A DNA stretch of 64,000 nucleotides from Pirellulales bacterium (GCA_036499395.1 DASYDW010000129.1:124001-188000); one strand, 5' to 3'; shown: positions 16,198 to 25,163, counted from the first letter of the stretch. Notes: generated from the sequence alone by a model not told the origin. Made by a program: numbers and translations.

Positions 16198-17814
16198 ATG
16201 AACGCGAATACGTTGACCGTCATGGAAGCCGAGAGCACCTCGAGCCGCCCGCAAAGGGTACTCTCGATTTGCCTGATCAATCCGCGCTTCGAGCCGTCGT
16301 ACTGGGGCTTCGAATTCGCGCTCCCGCTGTATCCGGGCGATAAGCGCAGCACCATGATCTCGGGTTCGCTCTCTTCGGTGGCCGGCCTGTGCGGTGAGCA
16401 CAACGTGACGTTGCTCGATGAGAATGTCGAGGACATCGATTGGGATTCGATGAGCCAATACGACATGGTCGGCGTGACCGGTATGAACGTCCAAAAGAAT
16501 CGCATTCGCGAAATTCTTGTCAAATTGCGCGAGATGAAGATCTTCTCTGTCGTGGGTGGTCCCTTCGTCACGGTCGACGAAGGATTCTTCGACGGTCTGT
16601 GCGACGTCAAGTTCATCGGCGAGGCGGAGACGACCTGGCCCCAATTCCTCGAAGACTATTCTCGTGGCCGGCCCACCGAGACGCGCTACAAACAGGCCCA
16701 GCCCACGGACATGTCGCAGGTTCCCCGCCCGCGCTTCGACCTGTTAAAGGTCGGTCGCTATGCGTCGGGCGCTTTGCAATATTCGCGCGGCTGTCCCTTT
16801 CAATGCGAGTTCTGCGACATCATCGTGATCTTCGGCCGGCGCCCGCGCGTCAAGCAGCCCGAGCAGCTCGTGGCCGAATTGGATGACATGCGTCGCGTCG
16901 GGTTTCACTCGGCGTTCATCGTCGACGACAACTTTATCGGCGACAAAAAGAAGGCGAAGGCTCTGCTCGAAAAGCTCATTCCTTGGATGGAAGAGCACAA
17001 CTATCCGCTCCGTCTGACGACCGAGGCCAGCATCGATCTGGCCGAGGATCCTGAGCTGATGGACATGATGTATCGCGCGAATTTTCGCAGCGTCTTCATC
17101 GGCATCGAAACGCCGCGCATCGACTCGCTGAAAGAAACCAAGAAATTTCAGAACGTGCGCGGAGATTCGCTCGAAGCCAAATTGGCGCGCATCCAGCGTG
17201 CCGGCCTCGACATCAATGCCGGCTTCATCGTCGGCTTCGATAGCGACGATAAGGGAATCTTCGACGACCAGTTTCGCTTCATCCAGGACAACGGCATCAC
17301 GCTGGCTATGGTCGGCATGCTGCAAGCCATTCCCACCACGCCGCTGTACGAACGGCTGGAGCGCGAGGGGCGGCTGGTGATGGAGGATCCGAATTGCAAC
17401 TTCGTTCCCCGGCAAATGACCCGCGACGAGTTAGTGGCCGGCTATCGCGACCTGGTGAAGCGGCTCTACTCGCCCGAGGCATTTCTCGAACGCTATTTTC
17501 AGGTGTTCAAACATCCCGAGTTCCTCGCCCGGCGGGCCGACATCTGTCGTAAAGCCGGCGAAGGCAAAACGCTTCCGACGTTGGCCTATGGCCTGGCCCT
17601 GCTGTGGTCCTTGTTCTGGACGCTGTGGCGGGACGGGTCGTTGTTCACGGTGGGGCGGGTCTATGGGAAATCATTTTTCGCCCGTGATACGGGGCAGCCG
17701 CGCACGATCATCGGCTTTGCCCAATTCATGAACCGCTGCGTGACTCACTGGCACTTCTATAAATTCACGCGCGAGATGATCGCCGGCCGGCTGCGCGCTT
17801 ACAACAGCGGCTGA
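16198..17814 (+). CDS. B12-binding-domain radical SAM protein with DUF4070-like C-terminus
   Basis: A 538-residue enzyme. Residues ~20-150 form a cobalamin-binding-like Rossmann domain; the radical SAM core follows with the cluster motif GCPFQCEFC (Cys 199, 203, 206) in YSRGCPFQCEFCDIIVIFG, then DDNFIGDKKKAKALLE and FRSVFIGIETPRIDSLKETK. The C-terminal ~150 residues match the DUF4070 type, with GMLQAIPTTPLYERLEREGR. This architecture includes the hopanoid C-2 methylase HpnP, but also many uncharacterised methylases, and no hopanoid genes adjoin it. Likely reactions are radical-based methylation or rearrangement of a lipid or small molecule. A truncated duplicate lies immediately upstream. Confidence 0.9.
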   Translation: MNANTLTVMEAESTSSRPQRVLSICLINPRFEPSYWGFEFALPLYPGDKRSTMISGSLSSVAGLCGEHNVTLLDENVEDIDWDSMSQYDMVGVTGMNVQKNRIREILVKLREMKIFSVVGGPFVTVDEGFFDGLCDVKFIGEAETTWPQFLEDYSRGRPTETRYKQAQPTDMSQVPRPRFDLLKVGRYASGALQYSRGCPFQCEFCDIIVIFGRRPRVKQPEQLVAELDDMRRVGFHSAFIVDDNFIGDKKKAKALLEKLIPWMEEHNYPLRLTTEASIDLAEDPELMDMMYRANFRSVFIGIETPRIDSLKETKKFQNVRGDSLEAKLARIQRAGLDINAGFIVGFDSDDKGIFDDQFRFIQDNGITLAMVGMLQAIPTTPLYERLEREGRLVMEDPNCNFVPRQMTRDELVAGYRDLVKRLYSPEAFLERYFQVFKHPEFLARRADICRKAGEGKTLPTLAYGLALLWSLFWTLWRDGSLFTVGRVYGKSFFARDTGQPRTIIGFAQFMNRCVTHWHFYKFTREMIAGRLRAYNSG

Positions 17815-18281
17815 TTCGCGCGCTCGCATCCTCGCGGACACGAGACATAAGCAATCGCCGATGCTTTCTGGCGACGGGTCTCCGCAGGTCTCGCCGTGGA
17901 AATTCCAGGAACGTCCGTGGTTTTTGCTTCCCAAGGACCTAGGGATTCGGTATTAAGGACTTAGGAACCGGTCTAGGCGGCATTGGCCCCCTAAATTCGC
18001 CAAGCTTGCACTGAGGGGGAAGCTCGTCGCAAGCAGAGCATCCGGCGACGAAGCGTTTGCGCAGGGGCTGATTGCATCTTTTCAGGGCCCATGGCTGATT
18101 TTTGTCCATGTGCCGTATTGGGGTGGCGACGGCGGCGTGCGGCTGGCACAGTACCGTCGCTTTTCTCTCCCAAACGACCGCGTTGTAACATCGTCGGCCA
18201 AGGTCGGGCTCTGGTCGCTTTACTGTGAGCGTAGGAAACGCTCTGCACCCATCTATCTAATCCTTTGACCAGGGAAGTCTA
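17815..18281. other. Non-coding gap
   Basis: About 470 bases between the radical SAM gene and the secreted protease gene. Short frames on both strands are arginine/proline-rich shadows. AGGGAAG just before 18282 is a ribosome binding site. No structured element or convincing promoter was seen. Confidence 0.4.
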
Positions 18282-19430
18282 ATGCGATACATCGCAGTCT
18301 GTGGGCTGTCGCTCATTTCGCTGCTTGCACCTTTGCATAACGTCCGGGCCGTGGTGATCTCGACGGGCAATGGCACCGGAAACACGACCGCGCCGGCCAA
18401 CGACCCTGGCTTTGCCAACGTCGGTATTCTCGCCAGCGGCAGCGCGATCTATCTCGGTGGTGGCTGGGTGCTGACCGCGGCCCATGTCTGGGATAACCCC
18501 GACGGTGCGCCGACGCAAACCTGGCTCAATGGCACCTTCTACAACAACGTCGTAAGTTCGGCCGTGCAGTTGACGAACCCCGACGGCGCCGGCTTTACCC
18601 CCGACACGGACCTGGAAATGTATCGCCTGGCGTCGAATCCTTCGCTCCCTTCGTTGAGCATCAGTTCGACGGCCCCGCAGGCCGGCTGGAACGTGACAAT
18701 GATCGGCAATGGCCGCGAGCGGACTAACGACCAGGTCGGGTTTTGGACTTCTTCGTGGCAGCCCTCGTCCACTCCCAGCAAGTATGCCGGCGAGATCTGG
18801 AATAACTCCCAGGATATTCGCTGGGGCACTAACGTGATCGACGGACCGTCGATGGCCCGCGCCGCCGGCGTGAATTCGGAAATGGCCTTCACGACCACGT
18901 TCAACCAGAACGGCACAGCCTTCGAGGCGCAGGGGACGCCGGGTGATTCCGGCGGCGCCGTGTTTCACCAGAACCCATTGGGACAATGGCAATTGGCCGG
19001 CGTTATGTTCTCGACTACGTCCATGCCGGGTCAGCCATTTGGGCTGTCGGTCTTCGGCGATACCACGATTTCGGCCGACCTCTCGGTCTATCGCGACGAA
19101 ATCAACCAGATCATGGCGACCTCGACCACCACTGCCGCGGCCCCCATACCGGGCGATGTGAACGGCGACGGCGTCGTCAACATTCAGGACATTGCCGCTA
19201 TCACCAACCACTGGCTGCAAACGGCCGTCAATGGCGTCGATCCGGTGGGAGACGTCAACCAGGACGGCATCGTGAACTCGCAAGATCTGGCCTACATGGC
19301 CAGCATCATGCACGATGCTAGCGGCATGACCATGTCCGGCGTGCCTGAGCCCGCAAGCTATGCGCTCGCTCTATCTGCCCTGCTTGGTTTGCTAGGCCTT
19401 CGCCGCTGCATGGGACGTCGCGTCGCATAA
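18282..19430 (+). CDS. Secreted trypsin-like serine protease with dockerin-like repeats and PEP-CTERM tail
   Basis: A 382-residue exported protein. A signal peptide (residues 1-23) precedes a chymotrypsin-fold domain with the triad visible as His68 in VLTAAHVW, Asp108 or Asp110 in TPDTDLEMYRL and Ser223 in GTPGDSGGAVF. Residues ~292-345 hold two dockerin-type calcium loops (GDVNGDGVVNIQDI and GDVNQDGIVNSQDLAYM). The protein ends in a PEP-CTERM signal, VPEPASYALALSALLGLLGL plus RRCMGRR. It should be exported, sorted by exosortase and held at the cell surface. Dockerin repeats here probably mediate calcium-dependent folding or adhesion rather than a cellulosome. It is convergent with the M48 gene. 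Confidence 0.9.
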   Translation: MRYIAVCGLSLISLLAPLHNVRAVVISTGNGTGNTTAPANDPGFANVGILASGSAIYLGGGWVLTAAHVWDNPDGAPTQTWLNGTFYNNVVSSAVQLTNPDGAGFTPDTDLEMYRLASNPSLPSLSISSTAPQAGWNVTMIGNGRERTNDQVGFWTSSWQPSSTPSKYAGEIWNNSQDIRWGTNVIDGPSMARAAGVNSEMAFTTTFNQNGTAFEAQGTPGDSGGAVFHQNPLGQWQLAGVMFSTTSMPGQPFGLSVFGDTTISADLSVYRDEINQIMATSTTTAAAPIPGDVNGDGVVNIQDIAAITNHWLQTAVNGVDPVGDVNQDGIVNSQDLAYMASIMHDASGMTMSGVPEPASYALALSALLGLLGLRRCMGRRVA

Positions 19431-19455
19431 GCAACATTACGTCGAACAGTATTGT

Positions 19456-21420
19456 TCAATCGCCGTGCGTCTTGACTAAGGGAGGCATCGGGCAGGCCAA
19501 TGCGTCGGCGATGACGCGCAATAATTCCCCCTCCTCGACCGTCACCTGCACGTCGGCGCCAATGCACGCGGCGCATCCTTCGAGGACGTTCTTCTTGAGC
19601 GCCGGCGCTGCACAGGCCAGCACATCCAGCGCCCGATCGAAAGCCGTCAGACCGCTGTCCGCGCGGTTGGCCAGCGTCAGCCCATGGGCGGCCGCGCCCA
19701 GCATCGTGGTACCAATCTCAAACGCCCGCGCCGCTTGCGCGTCGTCGCGTGTGCCGGACCAGGCCAGCGTCGAGATCAGGGACCGGCAGGCAGGCAACAC
19801 CTGCGCGAGCTTATCGTATCTCTGCTTTGACGGCGGCGATTCCTCCAGCCTTGGCAGCAGCCGCTTCAGCACCAGGCGATGAACCGCATATTCGAACAAG
19901 CTCAACCGATCGTCGGCCTTGGTGAGAAAGATAACGTCGGCGCGAAAATTCGCGAGCTGCTGCGGCGACAACCGCTTCAAGGCGGGCAACACCAGGCTCA
20001 CCAGCGGCAGCTTCGCCTCGGGTTTCACTTGTGATGCCACTGGCGCGATGCGCAGTGTTTCCGCGTTCGCCCGCGGATCGGCCTGCGTTGCCAGGTATGA
20101 CAGTTGTTTCGCACGAATCTCGGGCTGCCGGTCATCGAGCAGTAGTGCGTAGACCGTGGCCACCGCCCCCAGCGGATCGCGGGCGCCGGCCAAAAGATCT
20201 GGCGGAAGCGACGCGACCAGGGCTGCCGCATAGTCCAGATGCTCCAGGCGCGGCGCGCCGACCTGCGCCACCGCGGCCGCCGGCTGAAACGCAAAGCTCT
20301 GTGCGCCGGCCGTGGCCTCGGCATGTACCGCCGCGCTCGCCTGTCGGCGTGCCGCCAGCGCATGGGGATCAATGACGTCTGCCGCGGAATACGTGATCGC
20401 CGTGACCTGGGGGAACTTTCCATCGAACGACGGGTCGATCCTGCGAATCCGTTCGGCCAGCGGCGGGTGCGTCGCCAATAGTTCGAACAGCGGTCGCGCC
20501 AGCCCATTGCCGAAGAACATGTGGCTTGCCTCTTCGGCCTGCGGAGTTTGCAAGCGCGAGCCATCGGTCAGCCCGCCGATTTTTTTGAGCGCCCCCGCGA
20601 TCCCATCCGGCAGCCGAGTGAATTGCACGGCCGACGCGTCGGCCAAGTACTCGCGCTGGCGTGATACGGCGCTTTTTATCAAGTGCCCGAAGAAAACGCC
20701 GATGTACCCGATTACGTACAGCAGCAGCCCCAACAGCGGCAGTGGGTTGCCCCCCTTTTTTTCGTTGGAGGAACTGGAGAAGTACACACGTGATGAGCCC
20801 GATCTCATCAGCACGTAACCGATTGTGGCGATCAGCAAGATGCCATTCAGAATGCCGATCAAGCGCAGGTTGATCCGCATGTCGCCGTTGAGAATGTGAC
20901 TGAACTCGTGGGCGATGACCCCCTGCAACTCTTCGCGGTTCAGCGTCTCGATCGTGCCGCGCGTGACCCCGATCACGGCGTTCTGCGGCGTGGTGCCCGC
21001 GGCAAAGGCGTTGATCGCCCGTTCGTTGTCGAGCAAAAACACGGGGGGTACCGGCGTGCCCGAGGCAATGGCCATTTCCTCGACGACGTTCAGCAAGACG
21101 CGTTCGCGCAATTCACGCGTGTTGGCCGGCACCGGGCGGCCGCCGAGGCTGCGCGCGACGACCTCTCCCCCCTGTGACAACTCGGCAATCTTGTACAGGC
21201 TGCCCACGGTGATCAGCAGCACGGTGCCGCCGGCCACCGCGGCGAAGACATCGGGAAACCACAGCGTCGGCCCCGATCCGTTGTGCCCCTGTCCGTAAAA
21301 CAGCACACCGGCCACGGCCAGATAGACCGCGATCACGATCGAAATCACCGCCATCACGAAATAAACAATCAGCAAGCCAGTCTGGCGGCGGGCCTGCTCT
21401 TGATGTTCGAAGAAGTCCAT
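19456..21420 (-). CDS. M48 family metalloprotease (HtpX-like) with long C-terminal extension
   Basis: A 654-residue membrane protease. Two N-terminal helices (residues ~15-42 and ~57-75) anchor it; the M48 zinc site is VIAHEFSHILNGD (His171, Glu172, His175), with two more hydrophobic segments after it and YLADASAVQFTR providing the downstream glutamate/aspartate ligand region. Typical HtpX is ~290 residues; here ~310 further residues form a helical domain ending in LEGCAACIGADVQVTVEEGE, reminiscent of TerB-like domains. LemA is encoded two genes upstream on the same strand, a well-known LemA/M48 association for envelope quality control. Only the small protein at 21518 separates them. Confidence 0.92.
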   Translation of the reverse strand: MDFFEHQEQARRQTGLLIVYFVMAVISIVIAVYLAVAGVLFYGQGHNGSGPTLWFPDVFAAVAGGTVLLITVGSLYKIAELSQGGEVVARSLGGRPVPANTRELRERVLLNVVEEMAIASGTPVPPVFLLDNERAINAFAAGTTPQNAVIGVTRGTIETLNREELQGVIAHEFSHILNGDMRINLRLIGILNGILLIATIGYVLMRSGSSRVYFSSSSNEKKGGNPLPLLGLLLYVIGYIGVFFGHLIKSAVSRQREYLADASAVQFTRLPDGIAGALKKIGGLTDGSRLQTPQAEEASHMFFGNGLARPLFELLATHPPLAERIRRIDPSFDGKFPQVTAITYSAADVIDPHALAARRQASAAVHAEATAGAQSFAFQPAAAVAQVGAPRLEHLDYAAALVASLPPDLLAGARDPLGAVATVYALLLDDRQPEIRAKQLSYLATQADPRANAETLRIAPVASQVKPEAKLPLVSLVLPALKRLSPQQLANFRADVIFLTKADDRLSLFEYAVHRLVLKRLLPRLEESPPSKQRYDKLAQVLPACRSLISTLAWSGTRDDAQAARAFEIGTTMLGAAAHGLTLANRADSGLTAFDRALDVLACAAPALKKNVLEGCAACIGADVQVTVEEGELLRVIADALACPMPPLVKTHGD

Positions 21421-21517
21421 CGCGCGTTACCAAATCGCCATGCAGCATGCCGCGTGTGTATTTGCGCCGGTGTAGGCCTCAGGCGAACAGCCAAGCGTGG
21501 GGCGGATAACCCTTCGT

Positions 21518-21991
21518 TTATGGAGGCTTTGGCATTTCGTCTTGTTCTCTTGCTGCCTGCAGTGCTTCTGCCGCCAATTCGCGCGGGATGGCATCGTCAA
21601 CGTCAATCCACATATTCGTCCGATCCTTCCACAGAATGGCATCAGCTTCAGGAAACAGACGCTTGGCTTCAGATACCTCGCGACGCCGGTCGTCCGAAAA
21701 CGGCTCGTAATAGTATGTCGCGTTGCTAAAGTCCAAGTGAACAGCAGCGTAACCGCGTTCGCCAAAATAACTCAGCAACCCAGGTGCGACGGAGGGCGGC
21801 ACGTGTGGCAAGTGGGGAATGCGTTCCCGCGTACTTGCCGACCTGCCCGGTGTGGCGAGGAAACGCTGCCGCGCACGCATCCAGTTGACGTGATATCCGA
21901 CGAAGACACCAACTGCCGCGATGAATAGAAGCATCGACCCTATACCAAACTGAAACCAGCGTCGGCGAGTAGACCGGGTGAGCTCGCTCAT
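21518..21991 (-). CDS. Membrane-anchored hypothetical protein with W-F-Q-F anchor
   Basis: A 157-residue protein. A basic start and the planctomycete-type anchor RRRWFQFGIGSMLLFIAAVG (residues ~9-28) place the rest, ~120 residues, on the far side of the membrane. The soluble part is charged and contains SYFGERGYAAVHLDF and EAKRLFPEADAILWKD; no known domain is recognised. It sits between lemA and the M48 gene on the same strand (97 bp before the M48 start, 93 bp after lemA), so it is probably co-transcribed and may be an accessory of that pair, or simply an insertion. Confidence 0.75.
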   Translation of the reverse strand: MSELTRSTRRRWFQFGIGSMLLFIAAVGVFVGYHVNWMRARQRFLATPGRSASTRERIPHLPHVPPSVAPGLLSYFGERGYAAVHLDFSNATYYYEPFSDDRRREVSEAKRLFPEADAILWKDRTNMWIDVDDAIPRELAAEALQAAREQDEMPKPP

Positions 21992-22084
21992 TGGTGGTTT
22001 GATCTACTTTCGCCGGACGACAGATTCTTGTTGCGCGCCGCGTACTAACGGACGACACCATTTCTTGCTAGGTCGAGCCCGCGC

Positions 22085-22705
22085 TTAGAACTGCACCTTC
22101 ACCCCTTCACGCTGCTCGGGCGCTGTGACCTGGAACAACTCGGCAGCCGGAAAATCGCCGAAGCCGGCCACCAGGTTGTTCGGAAACACTTCCCGCGCCG
22201 TGTTGTACGTCATCACCGCGTCGTTGTAAGCCTGTCGAGCGAAGGCCACCTTGTTCTCGGTGCTGGTCAATTCTTCTTGCAGCGCCAACATGTTTTGATT
22301 GGCCTTCAGGTCGGGATAATTTTCCATCAGCGCCATGAATCGTGTCATCGTGCCGGTGAGCGCCGCCTCGGCCGCTCCCAGCCCTTGCATGGCTTGCGGA
22401 TTGCCAGGATTGGCCGCGGCCTGTTGGCTGGCGGACTGCGCCATGTTGCGCGCCTTGACCACGGCTTCCAGCGTTTCGCGCTCGTGCTTCATGTATCCCT
22501 TGGCCGTTTCGACCAGGTTGGGAATCAAGTCGTAGCGCCGCTTCAACTGCACATCGATCTGTGCATAAGCATTCTTGAAGCGGTTCTTCAGTCCGATCAG
22601 CCGGTTGTAAACACCGACAAAGTACGTCAGTGCCAGAAACGCCACGACCCCCAAACCAATCAGAATCGCCAGTCCCGTCCCGATCACGGCGAATAAGGGT
22701 TGCAT
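22085..22705 (-). CDS. lemA: LemA family protein
   Basis: A 206-residue LemA protein: one N-terminal membrane helix (ILIGLGVVAFLALTYFVGVY), then the long helical domain with YNRLIGLKNRFKNAYAQIDV and LKRRYDLIPNLVETAKGY, which is the family signature, and the later LQEELTSTENKVAFARQAYND and FPNNLVAGFGDFPAAELF. ATG 22705 (MQPLFAVIG) fits; the open frame to 22807 is not family-like. LemA often lies beside M48 proteases or TPM proteins and is thought to act in envelope stress. Here it heads a lemA, small membrane protein, M48 series. Confidence 0.95.
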   Translation of the reverse strand: MQPLFAVIGTGLAILIGLGVVAFLALTYFVGVYNRLIGLKNRFKNAYAQIDVQLKRRYDLIPNLVETAKGYMKHERETLEAVVKARNMAQSASQQAAANPGNPQAMQGLGAAEAALTGTMTRFMALMENYPDLKANQNMLALQEELTSTENKVAFARQAYNDAVMTYNTAREVFPNNLVAGFGDFPAAELFQVTAPEQREGVKVQF

Positions 22706-23019
22706 GAGATCAACTCCCGAAAGGTGCGAATAAGCCCGTGGAAAAACTCGACGAAGCAAGGGAACACTTCGACGGCGCGTCACGGAAAAAAACCGAATCC
22801 AGCCCAACGCCGTTCGCCCGCCGCCACAATACTAAGATAGCACGATTGCACCCGAACCTGCAGGCCCGCCGCAGCGGCCTCCCGTAAACGCCCTTCGACG
22901 AAACGCTGTACGAAGCTTCTATTTGGTCGCGCCAAAGAATAAGAAAGCCAAGGTGCAACCTTTTCCGCCCACAATGCCACTTATAAGGCAGGTATGGTAC
23001 GTAACGACCGAACGCCGAC
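22706..23019. other. Non-coding divergent intergenic region
   Basis: About 310 bases between lemA (minus) and the ECF sigma gene (plus). It must hold both promoters. Nothing with clear consensus could be assigned by eye; short frames are shadows. Confidence 0.4.
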
Positions 23020-23583
23020 GTGCGAGGCGATGTGATACCAGATGCTGTGACCCATGGACGACTCCGCGCAGGCGATCCGGCGGCATTCCAATGGTTGGTT
23101 GATGCATTTGCGGGGCCGCTGTTCCGCTTTTTTGTCGTTGGGCATCGAGATTACCACCTTGCCGAGGAACAGGCGGGCGAAGTGTTCGCTGAACTCGTCT
23201 CTGCGCTGCAGACTATGCGCGGAGAACCTAAACAAGTCCCTGCATTCGTTTTCACCGTGGCACGGCGAGTTAGATCGCGACACTGGAGACGTTCGCGTCG
23301 AACCTTCGGCAGTTTGGATGATGCGTGCGCCGTTGTTGACGCGCGTCCCTCGGCTGCCGAACACCTTGAGAGGCGCGAGGAATTTGGGCGAATTTTGACA
23401 GCAATCGGCGCACTGGAACCCGTTGTCCGCGACGTCCTGTTGTTTCGTTATGTCGAAAGCTGTTCGCTTGAGCAGGTGGCTGCACTCGTAGGGCTACCGT
23501 TGGGTACCGTAAAAAGTCATCTGCATCGCGGGCTAGCATGCCTGCGAAATACACTCTCCGATTCGGATGCTATTCATGACTGA
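23020..23583 (+). CDS. ECF-type sigma-70 factor, first gene of an overlapping operon
   Basis: A 187-residue group IV sigma factor. Region 2 spans GDPAAFQWLVDAFAGPLFRF and YHLAEEQAGEVFAELVSAL (residues ~18-64); region 4 is IGALEPVVRDVLLFRYVESC and QVAALVGLPLGTVKSHLHRG (~127-172), with the recognition helix G-T-V-K-S-H-L-H-R-G. A GTG start at 23020 is used; GTG 23032 is possible. Its stop codon overlaps the start of the next gene (ATGACTGA), so the downstream product is translationally coupled and is the obvious anti-sigma candidate. The promoter it serves may be its own. Confidence 0.9.
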   Translation: MRGDVIPDAVTHGRLRAGDPAAFQWLVDAFAGPLFRFFVVGHRDYHLAEEQAGEVFAELVSALQTMRGEPKQVPAFVFTVARRVRSRHWRRSRRTFGSLDDACAVVDARPSAAEHLERREEFGRILTAIGALEPVVRDVLLFRYVESCSLEQVAALVGLPLGTVKSHLHRGLACLRNTLSDSDAIHD

Positions 23584-23980
23584 CCAACCGCCGTCATCTG
23601 CCGACGAGGGGGATTCGCGGCTGATGGAAAAACTTGCCCAGCTGCAAGGAATCGAGCCGACGCCATCCACAAAAGCCGCTTTTCACAAACTTGTCGCGAC
23701 CAAGCTGATCGCGAACCGTCACTTACATTCGGTGCGTTGGTGGCGCCGGTCGGTTCGCGTTCCGGTACCAGTCTGCGTAGCCGTTGGGCTGACGATCTGT
23801 GCCTTGCTGTTTTCACGGCTGCCCAGCACCGCCGAACATCCAAGCAGCGTTCCGATAGCGCCGCCAATGATTCCTGCGATGACGGCAGAGCCCACGCTTC
23901 GGACCACGACCACTTACATGCTGGGAGTCGGTGCATTGGCGACCGAAACTCGCTACTTATCGCAAGAGGACCGACGATGA
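23576..23980 (+). CDS. Single-pass membrane protein, putative anti-sigma factor
   Basis: A 134-residue protein starting at ATG 23576, which overlaps the sigma stop by 8 bp. The first ~55 residues are acidic/helical (DEGDSRLMEKLAQLQGIEPT), then a basic patch and one membrane helix (VPVCVAVGLTICALLF, residues ~68-83) and ~50 external residues. This topology, cytoplasmic helical domain, one helix, outside tail, and its position make an anti-sigma role likely. No zinc-binding H-x-x-x-C-x-x-C motif of the ZAS class is present, so it would be an unusual type. It ends in ATGA, coupling it to the next gene. Confidence 0.75.
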   Translation: MTDQPPSSADEGDSRLMEKLAQLQGIEPTPSTKAAFHKLVATKLIANRHLHSVRWWRRSVRVPVPVCVAVGLTICALLFSRLPSTAEHPSSVPIAPPMIPAMTAEPTLRTTTTYMLGVGALATETRYLSQEDRR

Positions 23981-24966
23981 CATCTCAACGTTTCTTATCG
24001 CAGTTTGTGCTGGTTCTGGTTTTTGCCACACTGGATTTCGTTGCTCGGGCGGAAGACACGGCTCCGATTCGCACGGGTTGGGCCGAAGTGAAGTGCTATT
24101 CGATCGATCCGACAAAGGGACTCGAGAGCTATCGCCCCGGAAGCTCGGGAGGGACAGGTCTCGGCGGAACATTTGGTGCTACCGTGCAATTAACGGATGC
24201 AACCCTAACAATCAATGTCTCAGCACGACAGCGCGGCGACAAATTTGTGGTCGAATTGAAAACCGATAAAGCAGTTGGTAACGAGGTAACCAGTCCGCCG
24301 GAACTTAATCGAGAAATCGACTTTACGGATCTGGCACCGTTCGCGTGCGAATTGGGCCGTGATCCAAATGGACGTGTCCATCGCCTGACCATCGTCCCCG
24401 TCGTCAGGTCTCAACCCTTGCCCAAGCAATTCCGGCTGGCGGACCTGGACCTCACGGACTTCAACCTGAGCAGCCTGCCGGTAATTCTGAATGAGCAAGA
24501 GTTCATCGGCACGGCGGGGGTCGATGGGGGTGAGGTGATCTCACTGGGCATTGCCGGATTGGCGGACATCGAGTTCTCGTTACGCCCCTTCACTGGCGCA
24601 ATTCCCACTGGCGAGCTTTACAGCGGGACGCTTACGATCCGTCATGACAAAGACCAGCTGCAAATTAGCGGCGTGACGAACGGCGAACGCAAGGAGAGTT
24701 TGGTGGGTGGCCCTTATATAGTGTTCGTCCGGTGGGAAGCGCCGCAAATGTCACTTCCACAATACGTAGGCTTCCTGCAGAAGCAGCTCGAGGAATTCCA
24801 TATCCAAGCCGAACGAGGCGACCTTCACGCGAAGCTGTTGCTACCGAAACTTCAAACGATGACAGTAGCCTTTATTGCATCAACGGAGATGAAGAGCAGG
24901 ACGGCGAGCTTATACTCATCGGGCGCCCGCCAACTCAGCAGCAAGGAAAGATCGGATACACCGTAG
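23977..24966 (+). CDS. Secreted hypothetical protein of the ECF operon
   Basis: A 329-residue protein. ATG 23977 overlaps the previous stop by 4 bp (ATGA). A signal peptide (FVLVLVFATLDFVARAED) leads to a beta-rich exported domain with a glycine-rich segment (GSSGGTGLGGTFGATVQL) and alternating hydrophobic strands; no known family is recognised. As third gene of a coupled sigma/membrane/secreted operon it could be the sensed or regulated envelope component. Its TAG stop codon is the TAG of the GTAG that opens the second REP-like element, so the element has inserted at, or created, the gene's 3' end. Confidence 0.75.
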   Translation: MTSQRFLSQFVLVLVFATLDFVARAEDTAPIRTGWAEVKCYSIDPTKGLESYRPGSSGGTGLGGTFGATVQLTDATLTINVSARQRGDKFVVELKTDKAVGNEVTSPPELNREIDFTDLAPFACELGRDPNGRVHRLTIVPVVRSQPLPKQFRLADLDLTDFNLSSLPVILNEQEFIGTAGVDGGEVISLGIAGLADIEFSLRPFTGAIPTGELYSGTLTIRHDKDQLQISGVTNGERKESLVGGPYIVFVRWEAPQMSLPQYVGFLQKQLEEFHIQAERGDLHAKLLLPKLQTMTVAFIASTEMKSRTASLYSSGARQLSSKERSDTP

Positions 24967-25025
24967 CCGGGGTCGACGACTCTAGAATGACATTGTGAAG
25001 TCCCGGCCTCGAAGAGGCGAGCTAC
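24963..25025. repeat. REP/BIME-like palindromic element, copy 2
   Basis: It has the same length (63 bp) and design as the element at 5821-5883: GTAG at the left end, CTAC at the right, two inverted hairpin halves. The right half (AAGTCCCGGCCTCGAAGAGG and on) differs from copy 1 by one base, and the match continues ~7 bp past CTAC (AGAAGAC). The left half is more divergent. It overlaps the stop codon of the preceding gene. Confidence 0.75.
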
Positions 25026-25163
25026 AGAAGACAAGCTTCAGATTCGCGACTTTGCAGGTCGCTGCAAATCTGTACCGTTCCGACGTTCCAACTTATGATA
25101 GAAGTGCTTGGGCGAATCGCCAGGGACGTACGCGTAGCACCTTCCAGATTCTTCCGGAGCACA

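Noticed and set aside
16198..17814. Naming the radical SAM protein as hopanoid C-2 methylase HpnP
   Set aside because: The architecture is shared by many uncharacterised enzymes, and no squalene/hopanoid genes are nearby, so the symbol is not supported.
18279..19313. 344-codon minus-strand frame opposite the secreted protease
   Set aside because: The plus strand carries triad, dockerin and PEP-CTERM features in frame; the antisense is a shadow.
19431..19460. GAACA-GTAT-TGTTC palindrome as terminator between protease and M48 genes
   Set aside because: The stem is only 5 bp and AT-rich with no T-run; too weak to call.
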